Shown: positions 25,344-33,644 of the stretch, piece after piece | How the letters are laid out: every line of letters begins with the position of its first letter | Numbering within the stretch: the stretch's first letter is position 1 | Position numbers and translations under genes: made by a program | The notes under the pieces: generated by a model | The model's input: the letters and a program-made list of their open reading frames with translations, nothing else | Databases searched by the model: none | Told to the model about the DNA's origin: nothing | NCBI GenBank assembly: GCA_938018185.1 | Contig: CALIIW010000142.1 | Coordinates: forward strand, 1-37,455 | Direction of reading: 5' to 3' | Length of the DNA stretch: 37,455 nt | DNA from: an uncultured Saprospiraceae bacterium | Lineage (GTDB): Bacteria; Bacteroidota; Bacteroidia; Chitinophagales; Saprospiraceae

Positions 25344-25955
25344 TTAGCCCATTTCTGCAACGACCTCTTCAACTTCAGGAACCATCCTTTTCAACATTCC
25401 TTCAATGCCTGCTTTTAGTGTAACTGTAGAAGATGGACAACCAGAACAACTGCCTTGAAGAATAACAGTTACTATTCCTTTGTCAAAATGTTTGAAGGCT
25501 ATGTTTCCACCATCCATCTCAACAGCTGGCTTGACATATGTTTCTATAAGTTCTTTGATTTTTTTTACGATTGCAGCATCGTCTTCAGAATATTGATAGC
25601 CCGCGCCTCTTTCCTGTTCCATCTTTTCCATTGCCTCTGTGAAGCCATCATTCAAAATGACTCCACCTTCTTCAACGTATGTTTTGATTTGATCCTTTAG
25701 TTTGTATTTCAAATCTTCCCAAGCATAATTAAATTCCTTAGTGACTGTGACAAAATTGTTGGAAATATATACTCCTTTTACATATGGTTGAGCAAACAAT
25801 GCAGTACCTAAAGGAGACCATTCTTTGGCTAATTCTTCTTCTCTGAAATCTGCAGTTCCTCTATAAAGCATTCGGTTTGTTACAAACTTTAATGATTCAG
25901 GGTTAGGAGTGTCTTCAAAGTATAACATTACTGGACTTTTTGTCGCTTGTTCCAT
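25344..25955 (-). CDS. nfuA: NfuA-type Fe-S cluster carrier protein
   Basis: A 203-residue carrier that accepts a [4Fe-4S] cluster and delivers it to target enzymes. The N-terminal half is a Nfu_N (scaffold-like) domain (about 10-100, starting YFEDTPNPESLKFVTN), and the C-terminal half a NifU-like domain (about 127-200, IKELIETYVKPAVEMDGG) with the cluster ligands Cys170 and Cys173 in GSCSGCPSS. The N-terminal domain type is the one found in eukaryotic NFU1 and Bacteroidota, not the degenerate A-type domain of E. coli NfuA, so the symbol is by function. It may serve Fe-S enzymes anywhere in the cell. A small inverted repeat AATGCC/GGCATT (25971-25992) lies in its leader. Confidence 0.93.
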   Translation of the reverse strand: MEQATKSPVMLYFEDTPNPESLKFVTNRMLYRGTADFREEELAKEWSPLGTALFAQPYVKGVYISNNFVTVTKEFNYAWEDLKYKLKDQIKTYVEEGGVILNDGFTEAMEKMEQERGAGYQYSEDDAAIVKKIKELIETYVKPAVEMDGGNIAFKHFDKGIVTVILQGSCSGCPSSTVTLKAGIEGMLKRMVPEVEEVVAEMG

Positions 25956-26010
25956 TTTCTATTAATTTAAAATGCCATATATGAAAGGCATTAAATGAAG
26001 TAATTTCATA

Positions 26011-26034
26011 AAAAACAATTCCGATGTCAATCGG
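26011..26034 (-). terminator. Weak terminator after the mevalonate operon
   Basis: On the minus strand, CCGAT-TGAC-ATCGG (26021-26034) is followed by AATTG and a six-base T-run. It lies about 65 nt beyond the ferredoxin-NADP reductase stop and before nfuA. The stem is only 5 bp, so the call is tentative. Confidence 0.35.
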
Positions 26035-26098
26035 TTCATTTCTACAAAAATAACACTTTTTATACTCCTATGTTTTGTTGGAAGTCAGTTTAAAGTCA

Positions 26099-26842
26099 TT
26101 ATCCATATAATTCGTAGTGAATTTGCTCTTTTTGGTAGCCTAATTCAACATTTAGGGTCTCAACAGCTTGATCAACCATATTCTTCCAACCGCATAAGTA
26201 AAAAGCTATATCTGTTCGAGGATTTTTATAATGAGATTTATAAACCTCATGTATATATCCTTTGCTAAGTTCATATGAAACGGCTCCTTGATCTATTGCC
26301 ACTTCTCTTGACAAACAAACAGAATAACTAAAGAACTCATGTGTTTCTTGCCATTTTGAAAATTCTTCTTCATAAAGAATTCCCTCTTTATACCTTGTTC
26401 CGAAAATCAAGTGGATTTTTTTATGAGCCTTTTTTTGGTTTATTAGGTCCAAAAGCATGCTTCTGAAAGGCGCTACTCCTGTTCCAGTACAAATAAAAAT
26501 AAGATCTTTTTCTATAGGTTCTCTGAGACAAAAAGCTCCAGAAGGTCCTTTAAATTTTATAGGAGTCCCTACTTCTACTTTCTCAAAGAAATATTGACTT
26601 GCTAAACCGCCTTCTAGTTTTACAATACAGAATTCCAAATCTTCTTCATCAGATGGTGCATTTGCAATGGAATAAGATCTCCATCTTTTTAATCGCTTTT
26701 CATGAATTGGAAGATCCATGGTGACAAATTGCCCAGCAATAAAATCAGGTTTTCCATCTTCAACATTTAGCCAAAATCTTTTGGTTGTTGGAGATTCATC
26801 TTCAATTTTAGTCACGATGGAATTGTACCAGGTCCATGCCAT
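26099..26842 (-). CDS. Ferredoxin-NADP(+) reductase family flavoprotein
   Basis: A 247-residue FAD-dependent oxidoreductase of the ferredoxin-NADP reductase superfamily. The FAD-binding barrel has RSYS (55-58) and GGLAS (78-82), and the NADP(H) domain has CTGTGVAPF (118-126), LIFGTRYKEGILYEEE and YLCGWKNM near 215. The tail ends YELYG, with an aromatic Tyr near the C terminus. It is the last gene of the mevalonate operon: its ATG lies 1 bp after the stop of the GHMP kinase gene. It probably moves electrons between NADPH and a ferredoxin or flavin; a role in keeping the type 2 isopentenyl diphosphate isomerase flavin reduced is inferred from position only. Confidence 0.87.
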   Translation of the reverse strand: MAWTWYNSIVTKIEDESPTTKRFWLNVEDGKPDFIAGQFVTMDLPIHEKRLKRWRSYSIANAPSDEEDLEFCIVKLEGGLASQYFFEKVEVGTPIKFKGPSGAFCLREPIEKDLIFICTGTGVAPFRSMLLDLINQKKAHKKIHLIFGTRYKEGILYEEEFSKWQETHEFFSYSVCLSREVAIDQGAVSYELSKGYIHEVYKSHYKNPRTDIAFYLCGWKNMVDQAVETLNVELGYQKEQIHYELYG

Positions 26843-26843
26843 A

Positions 26844-27788
26844 TTATTGTACGAGTGATTTGTACGGGAATAGATTTTCCATTCCTAATTTTTGAGTATA
26901 TGTTTTTAATTCTTTCCAGCTTCCAGTATGTGATAGCAGGATGAAGTCTCCACCCCAAGCTCCCAATGATTTGGCCTTCACAGGAAAGTCTTTAAAATAA
27001 ACATCTTTAACCTTAGGAAGTTCTAAGGTCTTGCTTATAATCTCTTCATGGGCTATAATGAGCTTGTCAAATTCGTCTTGTTTGCTTATCTCACAAAATG
27101 CTTTACTAATATTTGAGATTTCATTTATTAATGCTGCCGACGGTTTAGTTTTTTCCTTGTATCGTTTAATGCCGTCTCTACTGTTTTGTTTTTTTCCTAA
27201 ATAAAGTAAGTAGAGTTTGTCGTGAAATGGTGGATTGAAATTTACGGATTCCCATTTAGGGGCATCCTTTTCGATGTGAAATAAAATTGGACTTTTGGCA
27301 TTTGCACAGGCAAGATCATAACCAGATCCTCCAAATGTTTTTTCCAACAATTCAAAAGCATTGATTTTTGCCCAAAGGGACAAATTGTGAATCAAAGTAG
27401 AACTTGTACCTAAACCAAACTGTCTGTCAAAGTCTAATTGTGTAGAAAATTCGTAGCTGCCTTTGGTCTCAAAAGCCATAGGATTTAGAATGCTAAGTTG
27501 CTTTAATATATCTTTAAGAGTGTCAGAGATCTCTTCGTCAGAAGAAGAGAGACATTCCAAGTCCTTCAAGTTGTAAGATGCATTAAACCAATTTTCTCCT
27601 TTGTCATCAAAGCTGTTCCATTGGATTAATTCTTTTCCTGATCTAGTTATTTTAAGGTCTAAGGTTTGGCCTGGTAGGGTAGGGCTTGCTAAAGCCTTTG
27701 CGCCATCAAGTACAAAGTATTCTCCAGTCAATAGTAATTTACCATTTGACCGGAAGCTATATTGTTCAATATTAGAGTTGGATGACAA
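26844..27788 (-). CDS. GYDIA-type GHMP kinase (mevalonate pathway)
   Basis: A 314-residue GHMP-superfamily small-molecule kinase of the Bacteroidota group known by its GYDIA motif, here GSGYDLA (154-160). Other marks are NGKLLLTGEYFVLDGA (15-30) and the phosphate loop FGLGTSST (124-131), where family members read GLGSS. Position beside HMG-CoA reductase and IPP isomerase indicates a mevalonate or phosphomevalonate kinase; which step cannot be read from the sequence, and a second kinase plus a decarboxylase must lie elsewhere. It starts 2 bp after the stop of the reductase gene and ends 1 bp before the flavoprotein gene. Asn/Ser replacement of the usual Ser-rich loop (GTSST) is a small departure. 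Confidence 0.85.
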   Translation of the reverse strand: MSSNSNIEQYSFRSNGKLLLTGEYFVLDGAKALASPTLPGQTLDLKITRSGKELIQWNSFDDKGENWFNASYNLKDLECLSSSDEEISDTLKDILKQLSILNPMAFETKGSYEFSTQLDFDRQFGLGTSSTLIHNLSLWAKINAFELLEKTFGGSGYDLACANAKSPILFHIEKDAPKWESVNFNPPFHDKLYLLYLGKKQNSRDGIKRYKEKTKPSAALINEISNISKAFCEISKQDEFDKLIIAHEEIISKTLELPKVKDVYFKDFPVKAKSLGAWGGDFILLSHTGSWKELKTYTQKLGMENLFPYKSLVQ

Positions 27789-27790
27789 GA

Positions 27791-29149
27791 CTATTTGTTG
27801 ATTCTGGCTAATAAGGCTTTATCCTTTTTTGGGCGTAGTCCTTCAAGGTAATCGCGGACGGCGCTAAAAGAGACAGGCTTGTTTTTAAAGTTTTCTAAAG
27901 TTAGATTTATCTCTTTTTCACTAGCTTCTAGATGATTTAAGATATTCAATAAGTGCATTTTCATATGTCCTTTTTGAATACCAGTAGTAGTTAGAGAACG
28001 AATTGCGGCAAAGTTTTGAGCAAGACCCGTACAGGCTATTATTTGCATTAGTTCATCTGCATTTGGATTGCCCAATAATTCCAATGATCTTTTAGCTATT
28101 GGATGTATTTTTGTCAAACCACCAACAGTCCCTATAGATAAAGGTAAGTCCAACCAGAATTGAAATACACCTGTTTTGATTTCGCAATAACTTAGACTTT
28201 TATATTGCCCGTCTTTGGCAGCATAAGCATGACCGCAAGCTTCAATGGCTCTAAAGTCATTTCCCGTCGCTAGGACTACCGAATCAACACCATTAAAAAT
28301 ACCTTTGTTATGTGTTGCCGCTCTGTAAGGGTCAATGTGTGCAATTTTTACAGCTTTATAAAAACGATGTGCAAAAGCTTCAGCGCTAAGTTCACCTACT
28401 GCTCCTAACTCCTCTATAGAACATTCAACACTGGCTCTAACTAGACATTCTGGTGTGTAGTTTGATAAAATAGACATAATTACATCTATTTCTTTCTCTA
28501 GTTTATCAAAAGTTTTTTCTTCTTTAATTAATTTCCTGAAAACAGTAGCAATTCTCTCTAAAACAGAGTTGATAAAATTTGCACCCATGCTATCACAAGT
28601 GTTAAATTTCACAATGATCTGAAAATATTTTTCTTCTATTTCTGTAAAATCCTTTAGAATGATATCCGTAATGCCCCCGCCTCTTTTTTCCATGTTCTCA
28701 GTTAGGTCTTTCACTTCCTTTTTGAGAATGGGAACAATTTTTTTAAATATAGCTTTTAGTTTTTCACTATTTCTGCCTTTCCAATAAAAGTGGACTTGAC
28801 CGATTTTTACCTTTGAAATAACTTCAGCTTTAAATCCTCCTCTTTCCATCCAAAATTTGGCAGCAGATGATGCAGCGGCAACCACAGAACTTTCTTCGAT
28901 GACCATTGGGACACAATAAGTTTTGCCGTTGATCACCAAATTTGGAGCAACACCAAAGGGTAAATGAAAATTACTTATCGTATTTTCACTAAAACCATCC
29001 ATTACTTTTTGCTGTTGTTCGTTTACGTACCAATAACTCTTAAGTTCTCTAGCAACAGCTTCAGGGTCTTTGAAAAAATTCTCAGCAATCCATTTAAGTT
29101 TACCCCTCTTGGAAAGTTTTGAAAATCCTGAAATTCTTTTGTCCTCCAT
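27791..29149 (-). CDS. mvaA: Hydroxymethylglutaryl-CoA reductase, class II-like
   Basis: A 452-residue enzyme that reduces HMG-CoA to mevalonate with NAD(P)H, the committed step of the mevalonate route. Diagnostic motifs are VIEESSVVAAAS (83-94), containing the catalytic Glu, the central ATHNKGIFNG with the catalytic Lys and the nearby ATGNDFRAIE containing the catalytic Asp, GTVGGLTKIHP and, near the C terminus, GIQKGHMKMHL with the catalytic His. There are no membrane segments, so it is soluble like bacterial class II enzymes. In the cell it should act in biosynthesis, since it sits between IPP isomerase and a GHMP kinase with 1-2 bp gaps. The symbol follows bacterial usage. Confidence 0.95.
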   Translation of the reverse strand: MEDKRISGFSKLSKRGKLKWIAENFFKDPEAVARELKSYWYVNEQQQKVMDGFSENTISNFHLPFGVAPNLVINGKTYCVPMVIEESSVVAAASSAAKFWMERGGFKAEVISKVKIGQVHFYWKGRNSEKLKAIFKKIVPILKKEVKDLTENMEKRGGGITDIILKDFTEIEEKYFQIIVKFNTCDSMGANFINSVLERIATVFRKLIKEEKTFDKLEKEIDVIMSILSNYTPECLVRASVECSIEELGAVGELSAEAFAHRFYKAVKIAHIDPYRAATHNKGIFNGVDSVVLATGNDFRAIEACGHAYAAKDGQYKSLSYCEIKTGVFQFWLDLPLSIGTVGGLTKIHPIAKRSLELLGNPNADELMQIIACTGLAQNFAAIRSLTTTGIQKGHMKMHLLNILNHLEASEKEINLTLENFKNKPVSFSAVRDYLEGLRPKKDKALLARINK

Positions 29150-29150
29150 T

Positions 29151-30209
29151 CTATTTCACTTTTAAGTAGGCATTTGCCAATGCCAAGCCTTTTATTTGTG
29201 CGGCAGTATAATCATGTACCTGCTCATATCCTTCAATCGCATATTTAAGAAAGCTACTCGCTTGACCAAAAATGCAATCTGCATTTAATTTATTTATTAA
29301 GTAATAGCCATCCAAAAAATTCTTGATTCCACCTGATATAATGTATTGTTTACATCGTGCTTTATCTTGGAGTTCATCAAGCAAAGTATTTACTAGGAAT
29401 ACCATCTCCTCTGCAGTATGTCCAACCTTTGCAAGTCCAGAAAATATTTCTCTTGCTTCTATGTCAGATCTAAATAATTCTAATTTAGAAAAATTAGTAC
29501 CGCCCAAAGCTGCAAACTCTATACATTCTATAGGCAATTGCATTAATGCTTTTAAAGATTCAGGACCCATTCCTTGTCCTACTTCTTTAACTATGATTTT
29601 CCTGTCGAATTGTTCGATGAGTTTGTTAATGCTTGTTAATGGAGATTCGTTGATGATGTCGCCTTCAGGTTGTAACCACTCTTGGAATGGGTTTACATGA
29701 ATGATCAATCCATCTGCTCTCAATTTATCCAACATCTTTTTGATCAAGTCAACCTTGTTTTCTTTGATCAATTTTTCGATTTGTGCGATCCCTAAATTTG
29801 CAAAAAAAGGAACATCATCTCCAAGTATGGGTCTCATGTTGAAGTCTTGAAAATAAGTATCTTCTTCCAAGAGTTTTCTGCAAGATCCAAGACCCATTCC
29901 TAAACCGAATTCTTTGCAAATCATGGCAAGATTTGTATTTATCTTTTTTGCTAGTTCTGTTCCTCCAGTCATACTAGAGATCCATAATGGAGCTTTCATT
30001 TGCTTGCCAGCAAATGATTTTTTCTTGATATCTGAAATTGATGGGTGTGCAGCAAGGATAGGTTCATAATTAAACCTTCTATCAATCTGTCCATTTTCTA
30101 TCTGGGATTTAAAAGCCAGTTTTATATGGTCTTCTTTTCTCGCTGATGCTGTGGGATCATCTTCAGAAATATGCGAACGCAAGCCTTTATGTATGTCTTT
30201 TTCTTTCAT
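29151..30209 (-). CDS. fni: Type 2 isopentenyl-diphosphate delta-isomerase
   Basis: A 352-residue FMN- and NADPH-requiring enzyme that interconverts isopentenyl and dimethylallyl diphosphate. Matches to the family: RKEDHIKLAF (24-33) at the N terminus, ISSMTGG (about 77-83) for the FMN site, HVNPFQEWLQPEGD (about 171-184) with the conserved Gln/Glu residues, KEVGQGMG, GGTNF, and SGGIK for FMN phosphate binding. It is the first gene of the operon whose further members are HMG-CoA reductase, a GHMP kinase and a ferredoxin-NADP reductase, and starts 1-2 bp before the next gene. Its promoter region has a weak -33/-7 pair and two CTTAAATTG copies. Confidence 0.95.
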   Translation of the reverse strand: MKEKDIHKGLRSHISEDDPTASARKEDHIKLAFKSQIENGQIDRRFNYEPILAAHPSISDIKKKSFAGKQMKAPLWISSMTGGTELAKKINTNLAMICKEFGLGMGLGSCRKLLEEDTYFQDFNMRPILGDDVPFFANLGIAQIEKLIKENKVDLIKKMLDKLRADGLIIHVNPFQEWLQPEGDIINESPLTSINKLIEQFDRKIIVKEVGQGMGPESLKALMQLPIECIEFAALGGTNFSKLELFRSDIEAREIFSGLAKVGHTAEEMVFLVNTLLDELQDKARCKQYIISGGIKNFLDGYYLINKLNADCIFGQASSFLKYAIEGYEQVHDYTAAQIKGLALANAYLKVK

Positions 30210-30483
30210 TTATTGTCTAAGCCTTTGCAATTTAAGGATATCATTCTAGTAATACCAATTTAAGTTGATAATGTCGCATTGGACTGATGAACAACTATAA
30301 TGGAAAGGAAGCAGCTGTTGAGCCATTTTAAGGCAATAAATCCTCTTTATTCACTCAGTTAAGTACGACCATTTTTAGAACTAAATTGATTTAGTATTTA
30401 TAATAATAGTTTAATTCTTGAAATGGAACATGAAATTAAAAGAATGGTTTAGCAGATACAAAGCTATTTTTTTAGGCTTAGCT
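30210..30483. other. Intergenic region upstream of fni
   Basis: Part of a 330-bp gap. It holds the fni leader with two direct copies of CTTAAATTG on the minus strand (plus 30228-30236 and 30256-30264, 28 bp apart); the spacing TTGG-N20-TAAATTGC across them resembles a weak promoter. A plus-strand frame of 33 codons starts at 30430 (MKLKEWFSRYKAIF...), but its last third is the terminator hairpin, so it is not called. Nothing else is evident. Confidence 0.4.
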
Positions 30484-30530
30484 CATATAAAAAAGGCCTC
30501 CTCGTGTTACGAGAAGGCCTTTTTTATATG
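30484..30530 (-). terminator. Bidirectional intrinsic terminator
   Basis: Arms of 21 bp (30484-30504 and 30510-30530) with one mismatch and a 5-nt loop: an AGGCCT-centred G/C stem flanked by A6 and T6. It begins about 10 nt after the stop of the cytochrome c peroxidase gene. With the T-run on both strands it should terminate transcription from either side. Confidence 0.92.
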
Positions 30531-30539
30531 AATTAGCAG

Positions 30540-31703
30540 TTATTTGAAAGGATCAGAGAACCTTTCATCATTGATCAAAGAGTCATCTTTAAATGTTGCC
30601 ATAAAAGCAAGTAAATCTTCTCTTTCTTGATCAGTAAAATTATATTTTTTTGGTTCTCCGAAGTTTTCTCGAAGTTCATCATCCAAAGCATCATTGTCTT
30701 TTATACCAGAACTATAATGATCAAGGACATCATCTAAAGTTGCGAAACGCCCATCATGCATGTATGGTCCAGTTAAAGTTATATTTCTTAATGTAGGAAC
30801 TTTAAATTTAGAAGATTCATTTTCTCCTTTATCGGTGTATACTAAATCTAAACCATTATTAGCAGATACTTTTCCTGGTATACTAATGGTTGTTCCATGG
30901 CAGCTTGAACATTCATTTAAATAAAGATCTTTTCCTCTGTTCTCTGATTCAGACAGCATAGGTAAAAATTTATTCTGAAAGTTATTTGTTCGGCCATTGG
31001 TTTTAATATAGTCATCAAGTGCTCTATCATATTTTGAATCGAAAGAACCAATACTGTTAATGAATACTGCAATGGCATCTAATATTTTTGTTTCATTTAT
31101 ATCATCATTTCCAAAGGCTGTTCTGAATAGAGGGGCATAATATTCTAAATCTTGAACCCTGTCCAAAACTTGATGCATATCCATATCCATTTCATTTTCA
31201 TTTCCTAAAGTCATCTCTGCTTGTTCTTGAACAGACTCAGCTCTATTGTCCCAAAAGAATGGAATCTGACCAAAAGATTGAGAACCATAATATTCGTTGA
31301 AACTGAATACAGAACCTAAGGCCAAGGAATTTCTTGCTGTTCTTCTTTGCTGTACACCCTCGCTAAAAGCAACATCATCTGAGAATGCTATTTTTTGATC
31401 ATGGCAAGATGCACACGAAATAGAATTATCTTGAGAAAGATGTTTGTCATAGAATAGTACTCTACCCAATGTCGCACGACCTCTATGGAAGACTCTAGTG
31501 GTACCATTATAATGTTCTGGAAAGGTGAATTCGTAATTTTGTGGTTCTGAAGGTAGATTTAGGTATTTTGTTAAAATACTGTAATCTTCAGGGGACCAGT
31601 AGTGCTTTACAATTGTATTATCATCCTTTAAACAAGAATTGAAAATAAATAGGAAAGAACTTAGAATTAGGACTGTTTTGATAAATTTCATATAGCTTTT
31701 CAT
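30540..31703 (-). CDS. Di-heme cytochrome c peroxidase (MauG/CCP family), lipoprotein
   Basis: A 387-residue periplasmic enzyme that reduces hydrogen peroxide using electrons from the respiratory chain, or a MauG-like oxidase. It has two CxxCH heme c motifs, CASCH (97-101) and CSSCH (265-269), LGRVLFYDKHLS and the late PYMHDGRF with the axial-type Met. The N terminus is a signal peptide ending FIFNSCLK, so Cys24 probably carries lipid (LspA substrate). Two ATGs, at 31703 and four codons later, are possible. It ends 10 nt from a strong terminator and starts 30 bp after the stop of the first lipoprotein of the triplet, with which it may be co-transcribed; a GTAATA/TATTAC inverted repeat (31705-31724) lies just upstream of the start. 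Confidence 0.93.
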   Translation of the reverse strand: MKSYMKFIKTVLILSSFLFIFNSCLKDDNTIVKHYWSPEDYSILTKYLNLPSEPQNYEFTFPEHYNGTTRVFHRGRATLGRVLFYDKHLSQDNSISCASCHDQKIAFSDDVAFSEGVQQRRTARNSLALGSVFSFNEYYGSQSFGQIPFFWDNRAESVQEQAEMTLGNENEMDMDMHQVLDRVQDLEYYAPLFRTAFGNDDINETKILDAIAVFINSIGSFDSKYDRALDDYIKTNGRTNNFQNKFLPMLSESENRGKDLYLNECSSCHGTTISIPGKVSANNGLDLVYTDKGENESSKFKVPTLRNITLTGPYMHDGRFATLDDVLDHYSSGIKDNDALDDELRENFGEPKKYNFTDQEREDLLAFMATFKDDSLINDERFSDPFK

Positions 31704-31733
31704 CGTAATAGATTTTTGTATTACTAAATATAC

Positions 31734-32552
31734 TTATAATTTGCTTCTTTTACTACGTTTTTTTGAACCTTTGCCTAAACTTAACATTTCATTTAGCTCA
31801 ACCATGATCCCTATATTAAGATCTACTGGGTCAGAATCTAGTATTTCCCTATTAACATTACTCAATAATACATTTAGGTTCCAAAAGGCCTTTAGATAGT
31901 TAACACCAGCCGCAGCATGTAAGCTGATTTCTGTGTTATTAAAAGGCCCTTCATCTAATAATTGTCTTACTCTATCCTCTTCAAAGAGCTCTATTTCACC
32001 AGTTAAGAGTGCGTTATGGTAGTTGAGTATCGATTGCTTAACCACCAAACCTGCATCAAAGTATTTGGATTTAAAATGAACTCCCGCTTGAGCAAAAATT
32101 TGCTGCATGTCTAAATGTGATCCGCCACCGTTGCTAAAGGAATTTTCTACTTTCCCAAAACCATAACCACCATAAAGGTCTAGCAATATTCCTAAAGGGG
32201 ATAAATCAGAGGTTGTAGTTGTTTCAGTCTCTGAATTCTTAGATGGATTTTTTTCAAAAAATTTATACACCCCAATGGCTCCAATACCTAAATGTCCTTT
32301 ACCTTCTTTAGAAGAGGAACTGTTTTCCGAAGTTGTCTGATGAATTGAGAAAAATGTTGCGGCTACTGCCAAATTGTTAAGCGGACTATAGCCGGCCTGG
32401 AAGGAACCTGGAGCAGCAGCTGAAACTTTAATTTCGTTCTTGTCACTCATTTTTAACATTATTGGTGCATTAGGGGCATAATAATGATGAGAACATGAAA
32501 AGCTGCTAGCGGCCAAAAATAAAAATAGGGTGTATGTGATTATGCTTTTCAT
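31734..32552 (-). CDS. Tandem lipoprotein paralogue 1 (predicted beta-barrel)
   Basis: A 272-residue lipoprotein of unknown function, the most diverged member of a tandem family of three. Signal peptide ending ASSFSCSHHYY, Cys20 lipidated. Shared family phrases: YAPNAPIMLK, SDKNEIKVS, AGYSPLNNLAVAATFF, GKGH, LDLYGGYGFGKVENS, AGVHFKSKYFDAG and SILNYHNA. Alternating hydrophobic strands with Gly and aromatic residues suggest a small beta-barrel or beta-sandwich in the outer membrane. It differs by a Ser/Thr/Glu-rich insertion (about 70-115) and a very basic tail (KGSKKRSKRSKL). The paralogues lie at 32811-33644 and 33949-34743. Nothing identifies a substrate. Confidence 0.8.
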   Translation of the reverse strand: MKSIITYTLFLFLAASSFSCSHHYYAPNAPIMLKMSDKNEIKVSAAAPGSFQAGYSPLNNLAVAATFFSIHQTTSENSSSSKEGKGHLGIGAIGVYKFFEKNPSKNSETETTTTSDLSPLGILLDLYGGYGFGKVENSFSNGGGSHLDMQQIFAQAGVHFKSKYFDAGLVVKQSILNYHNALLTGEIELFEEDRVRQLLDEGPFNNTEISLHAAAGVNYLKAFWNLNVLLSNVNREILDSDPVDLNIGIMVELNEMLSLGKGSKKRSKRSKL

Positions 32553-32733
32553 TATATTATTTAAAGTAAAATATACGCTCTTTATTGTTTAAGCTTATTT
32601 CTTAACAGTCTAATTTAGTTGTTTTAAATCATAAATTACTCATTGATTTTCAATTCAAGCCCTAAAGCTGCCTTTGGACCTCTGGACAATAAGTGGGTAT
32701 TTGATATAAAATAAGCAAGGAATAGCTTGCCTA

Positions 32734-32790
32734 GTATATTTTTTTGATTAAAAAAAATATACTGTAAGCAATGCAAACATTGCTTACAGT
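32734..32790 (-). terminator. Intrinsic terminator after lipoprotein paralogue 2
   Basis: On the minus strand a perfect 13-bp stem (32778-32790 with 32761-32773, 4-nt loop CAAA/TTTG) is followed by an AT-rich tract with eight T residues. The tract is itself the first arm of a second perfect 12-bp A/T hairpin (32734-32745 with 32751-32762). It lies about 20 nt after the TGA of the 32811 gene and is a convincing terminator. Confidence 0.88.
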
Positions 32791-32810
32791 TTTGAGCATA
32801 ATCGTTAAAT

Positions 32811-33644
32811 TCATATTTTCTTAAACCCTTTTACAATATCATGAACACTTACTTGCATGCCGATTACTACATTGCCATCTTCTGATGGCAATTGAGAATT
32901 ATAGTCTATAAGCCTATTAAAGTTTAAGTAAACTTTTCCATACTTGAATCCACCTGCAACTCTAAAATTAAAATTTAGTGGGTTGTAAGGATTACCGAAA
33001 ATTAATCTATCTATATTTGATTGATCAGAATTTAAAATTTCATAGTTAGTGTGTCCATTATAATAATTAAGTAAGGATTTTTTTAAACTAAAACCTACAT
33101 CTACAAAAGGGGATTTAAAGTGGACACCGCCTTGGATAAAATAATTCTGAAATTCAAAGTATGATTCTCCACCGTTTTTATAAGTGTTTTCAACATTTCC
33201 TTCTCCGTAACCAGCGTACAAATCGAACAACATTCCACAAGGTTCCATGGCAGAATAAACCCTATCTTTTTTGGCAACATTTTTATTTTTAAGATCTCCG
33301 AAATTTAAAAAATAGTAAGTCCCTAAAGCGATATTCGAAATGTGTCCTTTTCCTGTAGCTGGATTGTCTCTTTCTACAATATCTTTTAGGCTAAAGTAAG
33401 ATCCGGCTAATGCTAAATGTTTGATAGGACTATAGCCAGCTTGAACGGTATTAATTGCTCTACTTGGTGCAGGATCTGTAACATTGTTTACTTCTGCTAA
33501 GCTGCCAGAAACGGTGAACTCGTTTTTATCCTTAAGCTGCACCATAATGTTGTCATTTGGTGCATAGAAAGAATGTGTACATGAACTCATGGATGCAATA
33601 AATAAAACAAAAATAATTCCTTTTAAAACTTTAAAAATTTTCAT
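32811..33644 (-). CDS. Tandem lipoprotein paralogue 2
   Basis: A 277-residue lipoprotein, signal peptide with FIASMSSCTHSFYAPN and Cys22 lipidated. It shares with paralogue 3 the phrases NDNIMVQLKDKNE, GYSPIKHLALAGSYF, GKGHI, LFDLYAGYGEGNVE, YKNGGESYFEFQNYFIQGG (family motif ENGG/KNGG), VHFKSPFVDVGFSLKKSLLNY and VHDIVKGFKK. Strand-rich, Gly/Tyr-rich, so a predicted outer-membrane beta-structure of unknown role. It ends in TGA and is followed by an intrinsic terminator; its upstream region is duplicated with that of paralogue 3 (see promoter), so each gene probably has its own transcript. Confidence 0.82.
   Translation of the reverse strand: MKIFKVLKGIIFVLFIASMSSCTHSFYAPNDNIMVQLKDKNEFTVSGSLAEVNNVTDPAPSRAINTVQAGYSPIKHLALAGSYFSLKDIVERDNPATGKGHISNIALGTYYFLNFGDLKNKNVAKKDRVYSAMEPCGMLFDLYAGYGEGNVENTYKNGGESYFEFQNYFIQGGVHFKSPFVDVGFSLKKSLLNYYNGHTNYEILNSDQSNIDRLIFGNPYNPLNFNFRVAGGFKYGKVYLNFNRLIDYNSQLPSEDGNVVIGMQVSVHDIVKGFKKI

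Noticed and set aside
29323..29700. 125-codon plus-strand frame
   Set aside because: Entirely antisense to fni, whose own frame has full family motifs; product is low complexity.
30430..30531. 33-codon plus-strand frame beginning MKLKEWFSRYKAIF
   Set aside because: Its last third is the terminator hairpin and its T-tract; no promoter box is visible, although the first 20 residues look peptide-like.
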